DNA from: Brachionus plicatilis
Taxonomy: Eukaryota > Rotifera > Eurotatoria > Ploima > Brachionidae
DNA: 64,000 bases
Assembly (NCBI GenBank): GCA_010279815.1
Contig: QEOQ01000694.1
Coordinates: forward strand, 286,476 to 350,475
Direction of reading: 5' to 3'
In this document: positions 10,106 to 21,748 of the stretch, one piece after another
How positions within the stretch are numbered: the first letter of the stretch is position 1
Layout of the letters: each line of letters starts with the position of its first letter
Made by a program: the position numbers and the translations under genes
Notes under the pieces: generated by a model
The model's database searches: none
What the model was told of the DNA's origin: nothing
What the model saw: the letters and a program-made list of their open reading frames with translations, nothing else

Positions 10106-12069
10106 GATTTTTTTTAAATCTCAGATTTAAAGATTTAATAAAGTGAATACATTGATGAAAACATTTTGATAAAAAAGTGATGTTTAATTGAAAAATTTCA
10201 AAACATTCCCTCAATAATCATTTGATTTAAAATATTGAATGTTAAAAAAAATTAATTGTAATAATTTTCTAAAATATTTAAAAAATATTTCAACGAAATA
10301 AATAAATGTCGAAAAATCATAAATATTTTGAATTTTTTCTAAAAAATATCATTTTATTAATAATTTTACGAAAAATAAACTTTTTTTGCTAAAGTCTCGA
10401 AATTTTCAATTCTGAATTTACAAGGAGTCCCTTTTTGATTCTAAGACACTGGAATTTTAATTCAAAAGCCTCCAGGAACATAAAATCAGGCAGGACGGTA
10501 GACTTTTAAAATCCATTATGATTTTGTGATATTTTGGAAACAATGAATTGATAAATGTGTAGAGGGGATAAGTGGATACACTTTAGAGATAGAGATATAA
10601 AATACATTAATATATTAATTGACACATATTTTAAAAAATAAAAAGAAAACCAGCAGAGGAATTAATTAATAAATTTTAAAAGTTAATTTAAAAAAAATAA
10701 ATTGATAACAATTGTCCCAGAGAGAATAAGGCAGAGAATTAATCTCTATTTCAAGGAAATTTTAAGCTTCAATCTATCAAAGAGGTCTTATATCAAGTTG
10801 ATCTTCACTTCGGCACAATCACACAGAAAAGACTAATTCCTAAAAAATTTCTAACTAAAAATAACTAAAAATGACAGAAAATTTTTATTTCAGTACATTT
10901 AATTTATTGAAATTAGAAAAAAAAATATTTAACAGATACATTTTTAAATTAAACTAATCGCACAATTATTTTTCAATTAAATCTTTTTTATTCTCAAAAA
11001 AAATTTACAGTTTAATTTTTCTCCCAAGCGAGATAATTCTCAAACCACTCAGTTGCAGAAAAATATAAAAGAAAATGAATATTAAGATCTCTTAAATTAA
11101 ATATTAAAGAAATATTTCGATTTAAAATTTCGTTTTATAAGGATTTTGAAAATTTTGGACTTTATTATTGAATTTGAAATTTTGCTAATATTTCGTGATT
11201 AAAATAAACAATGCTGTAAAAAGTTTCTAGTAACTTAATGTTCAAAAATGGCAAGCCATATCAGCAGGATTCTTGTAAAGGAATTCAGTGAGTTTATTTT
11301 TATAATTAATCTAGACACAATTGGATTGTTGCTGCTAAAATTATCTCCTAAAAATAATACTAGGCTTATTCAGGGAAAAAAATATATAATATTAGAGAAC
11401 AAATATTTATTAAAAAACTTCAAGTAAACATAATTTTTACTTTATATGATAAAGCGAAGTTCAATTTTTAAAATTGTGAATAAACTCAATAACGTTTAAG
11501 TAAATTTCTATAGAAATTTTTTAATAAAATTAATCTCTCGTAAAATTACCAGCTCTTCTTTTTCTCGAAATATTATAAATTTTTCTTATAAAATCTGAGT
11601 ATACAATATTATCAGTCATGCTAACAAATAGCTGTAAAATGACTCTAATTGTGACTGATAGTGCAAATTAATTCTCTAAATAGAAAATAATCTAATTTTA
11701 AACATTCAAAATAAAAAATAATATTCAAATATTAATTTCCAAAAAAGGAATAAATTTAAAACATCAGTCTTTCCTACAAAAATTTTTGAAATAAAAATTT
11801 AAAAATAAACTTAAAAAAAAAGACTTGATACAATAGGTTGAGAGAATTTTTATTAAATCTTCTATCTAGTAATTTTCGTAATAGTCAACTTGTTTAAAAA
11901 AAACTGCTTAAAAATGTCAAATAAAAGTGCTAAAACTATATTAACCTACTTCACCAAAATTTTCAGTCTTAAATTATCTTGATGATAATGATGATGACAT
12001 TAAATATGACTTTTATTTTTTTCTAATAATTATAAACTAAGATGTAACGTAAACCTACTTTTAAAGGCA
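10106..12069. other. Non-coding AT-rich stretch
   Basis: Nothing recognisable as coding. No long inverted repeat or LINE motif was seen. Confidence 0.4.
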
Positions 12070-12362
12070 ATGATCAAATTTAAGTGATCATGCTCAAAAA
12101 TTATCGTTTAAAAAAGGTTTCAAGTAATTTTTAGTTTTAAATTTATTGCAGAAAGAGATTTTCTAATTAACATTCAATGTTAAACTTAATTTTTAGTGTC
12201 TGCAAGTCTCTGTAAAAAATTGATTCTTGCACAATACTTTCGTTTGGTTAAACATGGTTTGCTACACATGAAAAAATGTCTCTGCTCTTAATTTTTAAAA
12301 TTAAAAATGTTTAAAACTCTTTTAAGAAAATTTTTGAGCATAATCATGAAAATTTGATCATA
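12070..12362. repeat. Imperfect inverted repeat
   Basis: The word TGATCAAATTTAAGTGATCA with TGCTCAAAAATTATC near 12070-12115 returns reverse-complemented near 12320-12362 (TTTTTGAGCATAATCATG and AAATTTGATCA). Arms are about 50 bp with several mismatches. A similar half-arm (CATGCTCAAAAATAATTCC) stands alone at 28957. This may be an old MITE-like element. Confidence 0.55.
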
Positions 12363-12681
12363 AACTAAAATTAGCTCTTTTAAATAAATTTTATCAAAAG
12401 AAAAACAATTTGGTTAAGAAAGAAGGTTATATATTTTTTTTAAAACATTTCTTTCTTCTTATATTTTGTATCGTGTAATAAAACTCTAGCTATACAATTT
12501 TCTAAGATAAATTGTTAAATGAAATTGAAAAACAAATTTGAAAAATTTTTAAAAGAGATAAGAAGGGTGTCAATTAAAATATTTTATTGAAATTAAAAAA
12601 CACTGTTCATATCGAATTGTTAATTCGAATTTACAGATCTAAATAATAAAGATCTCATGAAATATCATATTTTTATTCAAG

Positions 12682-14078
12682 TTAAGGTTCACGAAATTCA
12701 AAACTTTAGTGCTATCTGAATTTCACATTTTTGACTCAAAATTCGTAACCTACGCCCTCAAAAACCTCAGGAAAAAAATTTTTTTGAATTAAGCAAAAAA
12801 AAAATTTTCTACATCCAGGGCTCCAAAAATAGCAAACCTTTTAAAAAGTTGTTGTTCTTTAAGACTCAAAATCTCAAAGATAAAACTTAAAAATATTTAA
12901 AACTATATATATTCTGAAAGAGTATAAAATTCTCTACAAGCTAATGTAATTTAGAAAAAAAAAAAAAGGGTGTGGCGGTTTTTGTTGGCTAAAAAATGAA
13001 AAAAAGTGTCTTTTTTCTGGTTTAAATCGTATCTCCTCCGAGGGATCAATTATGACCCGATTTATTTTTTTTTTAAAAAAATCTAGACAAAATTCTGAAC
13101 AAATCTATGGTTTTAATTTTTTATTTTATTGCTTTATTTCTATTAAAAAATCTCTTTAAATCATGTGATTTTTAACAAATTTGTCAAATTTGTATTCTTT
13201 TAATAGAATTTTTTGATTGAACTTAAGAATTCGATATTTTTAGGTGCTCAACTACTGTTTTTTTCAATTTTCCTGAAAAATATGCTTTTAGAACCTGACC
13301 GTATGTCGCACCATTGAGCAAGAACAAATCAGACATTTCCAAGAATGATGGAAGTTTTAGCCGAAGCAAAAGAAAAGTATTTGGGTTCTGAGATTTCAAA
13401 AAAAATTAATTAGACGAAATTGGCGGTGTTAAGGAGGTTACAATAATAGTGCGACATACGGTCAGGTTCTAAAAGCATATTTTTCAGGAAAATTGAAAAA
13501 AACAGTAGTTGAGCACCTAAAAATATCGAATTCTTAAGTTCAATCAAAAAATTCTATTAAAAGAATACAAATTTGACAAATTTGTTAAAAATCACATGAT
13601 TTAAAGAGATTTTTTAATAGAAATAAAGCAATAAAATAAAAAATTAAAACCATAGATTTGTTCAGAATTTTGTCTAGATTTTTTTAAAAAAAAAATAAAT
13701 CGGGTCATAATTGATCCCTCGGAGGAGATACGATTTAAACCAGAAAAAAGACACTTTTTTTCATTTTTTAGCCAACAAAAACCGCCACACCCTTTTTTTT
13801 TTTTTCTAAATTACATTAGCTTGTAGAGAATTTTATACTCTTTCAGAATATATATAGTTTTAAATATTTTTAAGTTTTATCTTTGAGATTTTGAGTCTTA
13901 AAGAACAACAACTTTTTAAAAGGTTTGCTATTTTTGGAGCCCTGGATGTAGAAAATTTTTTTTTTGCTTAATTCAAAAAAATTTTTTTCCTGAGGTTTTT
14001 GAGGGCGTAGGTTACGAATTTTGAGTCAAAAATGTGAAATTCAGATAGCACTAAAGTTTTGAATTTCGTGAACCTTAA
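12682..14078. mobile_element. 1.39-kb near-perfect palindromic element with TTAA ends
   Basis: Arms of about 626 bp (12686-13311 and 13449-14074) are reverse complements with no mismatch at the places I compared base by base, including two homopolymer runs of equal length. The 137-bp loop is unique. The outermost bases are GGTTCACGAAATTC... and its complement, and each end is immediately flanked by TTAA (12682-12685 and 14075-14078), as expected for insertion at a TTAA target. The loop contains a broken frame with words such as MEVLAEAKEKYLGSEISKK that may be captured coding sequence. No transposase is encoded. It could be a fold-back element or a piggyBac-type non-autonomous element. Confidence 0.8.
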
Positions 14079-14608
14079 CTGTTTGAGATTCTGAATCTCC
14101 CGGGAATTTTTCTGAGAATTGAGTCAAAATGGAACAAAAGAGACAAAAATTAAAATATTTAATAAAATTGATGAAAAAGCTTTTTAAAATTTTTAGTTAT
14201 CATTATTAATATTAAAATACATGATGCAATTTATAACACTATTAAAAAAAGATTATTATTTTGCATCATTTTTTACTCTTAAATAGAATTGTTGATAATC
14301 TTTCTTGTTTGAATTATTTTTTGAAGCTGATAAACTCAAAAAAATATATGTATTGTTAAAAATAAGTTAATTTCTTATTTTTTAATTGAAGAAATTTTTT
14401 TAGTTTTTTTAGAAACTAGTACATTTTTTAAATGAAACTTTAACAACATATTAAAATAATTTGTTTTAAAAATATAAAAATGATGATGATCACTTAAAAT
14501 TAATTAAAGCAATTTCGGAAATTTTAAATTAAATAACAACTAAATTTCAATTCTACCGTTAATCTTCGACAATCTCTTTAATAAATTCATGAGAGTAAGA
14601 AGAAAATA

Positions 14609-15287
14609 ATGATACCGGTTATGATGCTGTCAACAATCTCAATCATTTTAACAAGTAAGAACAAAATTTATTTTATTTTCACATTTTATTATTTTTTAGA
14701 AAATTAAAATCAGATTTTTAGGTGAGGACCAAAGCTATTATTCAAATTTAAATTAAATTCATTTTTTTTCTAGAGAACAAATTAAAGTTAATAGATTTTA
14801 ATGAGTAATAAATTTTTACATGTTTTTCGCATATAAAATATACTGAAAAATTTTTGGAAAAAAATTTTCAATATTACAGTGAAATGTGTAAATTTCAAGT
14901 GGGATGATTAGGTAAAAATTTAATCTTGTTATCAAAAATTTTAAGACTTAGTTGCCTACTTAAAGATTTAGATAAATTGTCTCATTATTTAATCTACCTA
15001 AATTGAGTCAATTTTAGAGTGGAATTTTTATTTCTCTTGAATATTGATTAAAATTATATTTTTTAATCAAAAAGATAAGTTGATTTTTAATAAAAAAAAT
15101 ATTCAAAATTAGAACCTATCTATGATTTGAAATCAAAAAAATAACTAAATTCACGACAGTGAAATGTGGTTCAATTTATTTTGTTGGTATTGGAAAGCAA
15201 AATGATTTTTGTGACTACATTTTCGGAGAAAAAAGCAATAATAGAAAAAAATTCAGATTCGATTTTAAAAGCGAAAATTCTTCATAA
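14609..15287 (+). CDS. Possible two-exon small secreted peptide gene
   Basis: A frame from ATG at 14609 encodes a hydrophobic start (MIPVMMLSTISIILT) and ends at a good 5' splice site (ACAA|GTAAGA, 14655). Joining in phase to the AG at 15158-15159 adds about 41 codons with two Cys and a basic, Phe-rich tail, ending at TAA 15285-15287; total about 56 residues. A second AG with the same following bases (TGAAATGTG) at about 14879 would give an alternative short exon that soon reaches a stop. In AT-rich DNA this could be chance. No homologue comes to mind. Confidence 0.2.
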
Positions 15288-18200
15288 TTTAAAATTTTTT
15301 TGTAATTATCAAAAATTAAAAAGTAATTATTAAATTTTTTGAGTAATTTACTTTTTGGTTAAAAAGTAAAATTTAATTTGATTTCATGAAAAAGTCTCAG
15401 TCAGTGAAGAGGCTTGAAAATTTCCGGGATTGGGTTAATTGAATTTCGTGCAAAGAGAGAAATTTAAATTACGAAAATCGCTTTTACTAAATGGCAAAAA
15501 ATTATAAAATTTCTTTTTGGACAATTTTTTTTAGGGGATTAATTTTTAAAATAAAAATTCGTTTTAAAATTAAAAAATAGATTGAAAAATTTTTATTTTT
15601 GAATAGGGACATTTTAACTTTTATTTAGTGTAAAAAGCGAAAAATTTTTGCTTCCATTAAAGAGATATAATATATTGTTTAAAAAAAGTAAATTTTATAT
15701 TTACCAGACAAATTATTAATTAGATTTTTAATGACGTTTTTTCCCGAAGGACGAACTGTATTTATTTTAATCTTTTCTTGGGAATCGTGGATGCGCTCGT
15801 CATCTTAATCATTGAGCCGATTTATTTTCTAATCTTTAATATCATTTGACTAACAAGCAAAAATAAATTACGGGTATTAGCTTAAATCCCTATATTTTTT
15901 AGATAAAATTAATTTGGATTTTATTTAGTATTAGTTATTTGTGTATCGGTTTTGCCAAGTGACAGTCAGAATCAACTTGAGAAATCAGTATGAAAAAAAA
16001 AACTAATTAGCTTGTACATATTAAATTGGTCTTTGGAGAACTTTAAAATTTGATAGATGTTTATAAAGTTGAAATTTAGTATTTTTTTGTTAAAGAATTA
16101 TTTTTCATAAATTTTTATTAAAATTTATTAAAAGTTTAAAATATTCTTCTTTTTTTTTCAAGCCGATGGATCGAAATAAAGAGTGATTAAAGAAAAGAAA
16201 TACACGCCTCAAGGCGACTATTAAATTCTCTTTATTAATCTGTGAAATAAAAGTCTAATATTCACTAGTCCCTGAAGATAATATGTTAATTATATCTTTC
16301 AATTGGGCGTAGAGAATCAATAAATTTTAAATTGATCTAACAATTTATGTAACAAAATTTCCGCGATCCTGCATTTTTCAATTTCGATCAATTTTGGCTG
16401 AGTCGCAGGTGCTGACTCATGGGAAAAGTTAAGCTAAAAAAATTTGCGTCACAAGTTTATTTGTTCAGCGAAATTGGAGAAATGAAATTAATAAGATTTT
16501 TTTAAATTAACAAGACTAGAACTTATTAATAAACTAGTTAAAAATTCAATTAATTTTGACTAGTAACAAGAAGACCAAATATTTAAATAAAAATTTTCAG
16601 AGCTACAGAATGCTTAGATGAAATGTTTAAACAAGTGAATTAAGAGACACTTGATCCTTGGGAAGAAAGAGAACCAGTTTGTGGATGGCTTGTTAGTTTT
16701 AGTTCTAGCTTAGTGGGAAATGTAGCAAAGTGTGTTCAATTGAAGTTAATTTTTAAATTATTGACGATATGGATTCGATTTTATTGCGAACAAATGAGCG
16801 GAATTCAAGACTTTCATTCAAGTTTTTCAAAAGAGCTTTCTCAAACTATTGAAATTGTTTCCCTAATTGTTATTGTTTGACTATAACTTGATGTTATTGT
16901 AATATTTCGAAAACACTTGGCTTAACTAGCAGTATAAAATGGCAACTCGATAAATTATCTTTATTTTTTTCTCTCTCTTTCTCTCTCTGTTTCTTCTTTT
17001 CAGCTAATCAATATTTTAAATTAAAAAAACTTGTTATTAATTAAAAATTTATAAATTTTTTTCAAGTTAGAATTTTTTGCAGTTTATTGTCAGCAAACAA
17101 TTTTTTTTTTAAAGGAAAAATAAGAGAGAAAATTCATCTTAATTATTTACCTTTTATTAACAAAGCGCCCGGAGTAATGTGCTGCCTAGTGGGAGCTGAT
17201 GATTTCAATTTTTTTTCTCATTGTCAATGGCACATTTTGAATTTTTCCTGAACACAGGCCAAAATAATTTAAATATTTATTGCGGCGTCGTCTTTGCCAG
17301 CTTAGTTTTTTGACAGATAGAACTTTGAGTCTAAATTTAAAAATTTTCATTCAAAGCGCTTCTGGAAAATTTAAATAAAAGATAAATTATTAATTAAATA
17401 AGTGTGATTATTGTCACAATTCCATTATTGAAATTAGCTTAACCAGAAAAGTAACCCATTGGCAAAATATGTAATTCAATAAACTCTTTCGGATTTAATT
17501 GTTCGATTTTGAGCTAATTAAATAGTGCATTGATTTGGTAGGAAAAAAGTTGAATATTAATTAAAATTTTGCTTTATTGTCTGCCTAATGTATTTTTTCT
17601 AATTTGATATATAGTTTTAAGATTTTGATTATTTTACAATTTAAAGGAAATATTAGCTGGGCTCGGATAGACGAAATTCGAGTCTGTTTTGCAACTAAGC
17701 GAAAAAAAACTAATTGAATGGAAGAGTTTAATTTTCTTTTTTAATTCCCATAAAGACTTAGAGCCTGAAACTCGATGAAGACAACAATGCTCTATTGAAA
17801 CTTTTTGTAGTTTGAACAAGAGAGGCAAAATTTACATTTTACATTTTGGGCTAATTAACAATCCAATTTCCATTTTTTATTAATTATTAATTGTGCTCTA
17901 TTAATAAAAACACAAATTAGCCAACAAGTACAATAAAAATCGATATTCAACTTCTTAAGCTCTAATCACTTCTGAAAATTGGGGCCACACTTTAAATCCA
18001 GGACAAAGAATTTAATTAGAGAACATTAGTTAGACAAAACACACACCTGAATTGTGCACAATTTAGAAAAAGATTTTTTTTCTATTTTTTACTAGAAAAA
18101 AATTTTCATTAATATTTGCAAAAAGTAATTCAAATAACTTTCTGTTATCTATTTTTTGAAATTTTTTTTTCAAGTCTTGTAAGAGGAATTAAAAAATATT

Positions 18201-19679
18201 GAAACAATTCTAACAAATTAAGTTGAAACATTAAAATTTATCTTTTATTTTAAATAACTGAATTCAATGAAAATTTTCTATAATTTTTTGGAAAAAAGTG
18301 AAAAGAAAATTACGTGTTTGAATTTTTATTAAAAGGAAGAAATATTATAGATATTAAATTTTTTTTAAAAATTTTTTTAATTACTCTATGAAAATAGATA
18401 AATAAAAAATAGTTCTACATTTCATTTCCTTAACCCTCTAAGCTAGAAAAAATTTTCTTATTTTCTGTATTTATTTTTTTACCAAATATTGTTACAACAA
18501 TACTAAATAATATTTTTATTCTAATTCTCCGCTTTTTTAGTCTTATTCTACTGCTATTATTTTAATCAAATTACACTTTTTTAATTGTAAAAATATTTAT
18601 GGTTTAAAAAATTAAATAATGAAATCCATAGTCTTAGACAATATTGAATCATTGTTTTCATCCATGGTTAAGTTTTGACATACATTGTCAATCTTCATAA
18701 TTTCGACGATATTTTTTTTTTTCAAATAAAAAAAATATGATAAAAATTTATAGATTGGCCAAAAAGTTATAATAAAGAAGGATTTAGAAAAAAAAATTTA
18801 TCTTTTATTAGCCAATAAAAGCCTTTTCACTTTTTTACATTTTTTCATATTTTTATTTATTACTCAAATGCTTCGTTATACTGATTTTTCACCATTTTCA
18901 TATTTTTTTTAAAAAGGAATTGAAAAGAAAACCCGTTGAATTCTAAAAGTATTAGAAACCGTGATTAATTTTGAATCTTTAAAAAAGGAAAATAAATAAT
19001 TTTTTATATAATCTCAGTTATAATTTTATATTGGTTTACTCAATGTTTTTAATTTTCAGTTTCTTTGTTAATTTTGATTCTTAAAAGAAGATGAATAATT
19101 AATTTTGACAAAATTAAAAAAAAAAAGAGGCTTACAAATAGTAACTAGATTTTATTTTTTTAATGTTTGTAGTGGAAAACATTTTCTTAGAAAATAAATT
19201 TCAAAAAATGAAATAAAATAAAATTTGCTGTAAATTTTTTAAAATAGGCTTAAAGACCAAAGAATAGATTTGCTATTAAAATTTCAGCATCATGCAAAAT
19301 CCAATTAAGTATTTCACCTAGTAGACAAAATGATCTATACTAATACCTTAAAGGATAATTTATCCCGTTATTTAAACAAGATTTTGCGTCATGAACACAA
19401 GTTCCCAGCAGAATGAATAGGCAATATTATTAGCGGATGTTTAAAATTAAGCATGCATTATGGAGCTCTTTTTTTCTTCTTTTTCCTAGATCCACCAAAA
19501 ACTTGATTATTAATTAAGCAGAATATTTTCTAATTAGACTTATTAGGCACAGATTATACATGGAGTATCTGTGTCTCTCTTTTTGCTAATTAATAAAATT
19601 GCAAATACTTTGATTCTTCAATTTAATTTCGATTTCAATTCGCATGCAACGCCAAGTCTGAGTTTAAGGACTCATGCTC
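15288..19679. other. Upstream region of the cholinergic locus
   Basis: No exon can be assigned. Base composition is less monotonous than elsewhere (for example 15730-16500 and 17160-17300), which may indicate regulatory DNA or untranslated exons. In other animals VAChT and ChAT share a 5' untranslated exon that lies upstream of VAChT, so it may be here. A hairpin word ACACGCCTCAAGGCGACT at about 16203 resembles a LINE terminal hairpin seen again at 25017. Confidence 0.4.
16930..17003 (+). promoter_or_regulatory. Candidate TATA box with CT-rich tract and CAG
   Basis: TATAAAA at 16933-16939 is followed after about 20 bp by a long CT-rich tract (about 16960-17000) ending in CAG. The tract could be a polypyrimidine/3' splice site, or a GAGA-type promoter element on the other strand. 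It lies about 3 kb upstream of VAChT and is the best promoter-like signature in that interval. Confidence 0.22.
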
Positions 19680-20094
19680 AAATGATTTTTTGATACACTT
19701 AAAATCCAAACTCTTCAAATTAAAAATTTTCCCAATTTTTGGTTTTTTTTTAGATTAAATAAAAAATAGAGAGGATAGAAGAATAATAACATTCTGTTTC
19801 AAAATTTGAATTATTTAATTTAAAAACCTTGCTGTTAAATTTTTTTCAGCTAACAATTAAATTAATAACTATATTCAATTTTTAAAATTTTATATATTTT
19901 TAATAAAAATATACATTTTTTTTTTATAATGAATTTAATATATGAAGTGTTTATCAGTCTCTTAAGGAATGGACACTAGCATGTTGATTAACCTCGAAAT
20001 TTAAATTTAAATGATTTTTTGATACACTTAAATCCAAACTATCAAATTCAAATTAAAAATTTTTTTTTTTTAAGATTAAATAAAAAATAGAGAG
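19680..20094 (+). repeat. Direct duplication carrying a splice acceptor before VAChT
   Basis: About 85-95 bp at 19680-19774 recur at 20009-20094, beginning AAATGATTTTTTGATACACTT and ending AGATTAAATAAAAAATAGAG. Both copies contain a T-run followed by AG (19752-19753 and 20073-20074), that is, a plausible 3' splice site. The second copy runs into the VAChT start codon at 20099. Confidence 0.75.
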
Positions 20095-20098
20095 AAAA

Positions 20099-21748
20099 AT
20101 GCCTGTCGTTCCCGGCATAAACAAAGATTTGGCCCAGATTGGCAAAGAGTTCAATGATCGGATACGCGAGCCCAAGCGCCAAAGAAACCTGGTTCTGATC
20201 ATAGTGTGCATAGCTCTGCTGCTCGACAACATGCTCTACATGGTCATAGTGCCAATCATACCCGAGTACTTGCACAAAATGAACATGGCCGTGACGGACA
20301 CCCTGCGCAGCCTGACCACTCTGAGTCCATCTAATCAATCGCTGGCTGCAACTACCTCTATACCGGATTCGGCTAGCGGCGACACCGAGGACATTGCCAT
20401 TGGCTTTCTATTTGCCTCCAAAGCAATTGTACAATTGCTGGTCAATCCATTTAGCGGAGCATTTATAGACCGAGTTGGATACGACTTGCCAATGTTTATT
20501 GGCTTGACAGTCATATTTTTTTCCACAGTAACATTTTCGTTTGCTGGCTCCTATACTATGTTGTTTTTGGCCAGAAGTTTGCAAGGGGTGGGTAGTGCGT
20601 TTGCAGACACCAGCGGTCTGGCCATGATCGCCGACCGCTTTGTCGAAGAAAACGAACGCTCTAGGGCTCTGGGCATAGCCTTGGCGTTCATTAGTTTTGG
20701 AAGTTTGGTGGCTCCACCATTTGGAGGAGTGCTCTATGAATATCTTGGCATAAATGTTCCATTTATTGTGTTGGCATTCTTGGCTCTGGTAGACGGCTGC
20801 ATGCTTTTGTTGGTGATGAGGCCGCACAAGATGGCCATGGACATGGAACAAAATGAGTACAAGCCCAAGGGCACGCCTATATGGAAGCTTTTCCAGGATC
20901 CGTACATTTTAGTATGCGCTGGCGCATTGGTAGTGGCCAATATTTCACTGGCATTCTTGGAGCCGACCATAGCTGTCTGGATGAGAAACAGCATGAATGC
21001 AACCGAGTCCCAGATCGGATCGGTGTGGTTGCCGGGCTTTATTCCCCATCTTCTTGGCGTGTTGTTCACCATCTGGATCAATAAACACTTTCCACAGTAC
21101 CAATGGTTGTTGGCCGCTGGTGGCTTAGCTCTTGAGGGCGCCTCCTGCCTCATAATCCCCTTTTGCACCAATTTTCTCACCATCATGATCCCTATCTCGG
21201 GCATTTGCTTCGGCATTGCTCTGGTCGACACAGCCATCTTGCCCACTCTTGCTTATCTGGTCGACGTGCGTCACACGTCAGTCTACGGAAGCATTTATGC
21301 AATCGCTGATATATCGTACTCATTGGCCTTTGCCATTGGGCCCATTCTGGCCGGAAATATCATTTACCTGTTCGGATTTACAGCATTAAATGTGGGCATA
21401 TTTCTCAGCAATGTTTTGTACGCACCTGTTATTTATTTTTTGAGGTCTTTCTATGAATTCAAGCCTTTGGAGAGCAATGAGCTGAGCGCAATAAGCAATG
21501 GTCAAAGCAGAGGTTCTGGTTTTAAGAAATTTGAGAACGAGGATCAAGAGCATTCACAGTCAGATGAGTATTCGGCAATAGATACCGGAATGAGCTATCA
21601 TAACATTTATCCGAATCAGTCTATTCAGATCAATAGGCCGGAATCGGCTAAATTTCAAAACATGGCCAAATATCCAAAAAAAGCCCCCAAGAACCCTTTT
21701 AAGGATACTAACAATTTAATAGACAACATGGAAGAGGATGATTATTAG
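20099..21748 (+). CDS. VAChT (unc-17/SLC18A3 orthologue): Vesicular acetylcholine transporter
   Basis: A single exon of 549 residues encodes the proton/acetylcholine antiporter that loads synaptic vesicles. It is an MFS protein with about 12 membrane helices: helix 1 at about residues 33-55, a luminal loop with Ser/Thr-rich sequence to about residue 100, then the MFS loop 'GAFIDRVGYDLP'. 'FADTSGLAMIADRF' and the long run 'IALVDTAILPTLAYLVDVRH' with 'SVYGSIYAIADISYS' are nearly as in vertebrate and nematode VAChT, including the Asp of the substrate pathway in helix 10. The cytoplasmic tail (about residues 465-549) is polar and acidic at its end. No intron interrupts the coding sequence, as in other VAChT genes. 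AATAAA at 21805 is a likely poly(A) signal. A 3' splice-site-like AG lies 24 bases before the ATG, consistent with splicing from a shared upstream exon. Confidence 0.97.
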   Translation: MPVVPGINKDLAQIGKEFNDRIREPKRQRNLVLIIVCIALLLDNMLYMVIVPIIPEYLHKMNMAVTDTLRSLTTLSPSNQSLAATTSIPDSASGDTEDIAIGFLFASKAIVQLLVNPFSGAFIDRVGYDLPMFIGLTVIFFSTVTFSFAGSYTMLFLARSLQGVGSAFADTSGLAMIADRFVEENERSRALGIALAFISFGSLVAPPFGGVLYEYLGINVPFIVLAFLALVDGCMLLLVMRPHKMAMDMEQNEYKPKGTPIWKLFQDPYILVCAGALVVANISLAFLEPTIAVWMRNSMNATESQIGSVWLPGFIPHLLGVLFTIWINKHFPQYQWLLAAGGLALEGASCLIIPFCTNFLTIMIPISGICFGIALVDTAILPTLAYLVDVRHTSVYGSIYAIADISYSLAFAIGPILAGNIIYLFGFTALNVGIFLSNVLYAPVIYFLRSFYEFKPLESNELSAISNGQSRGSGFKKFENEDQEHSQSDEYSAIDTGMSYHNIYPNQSIQINRPESAKFQNMAKYPKKAPKNPFKDTNNLIDNMEEDDY

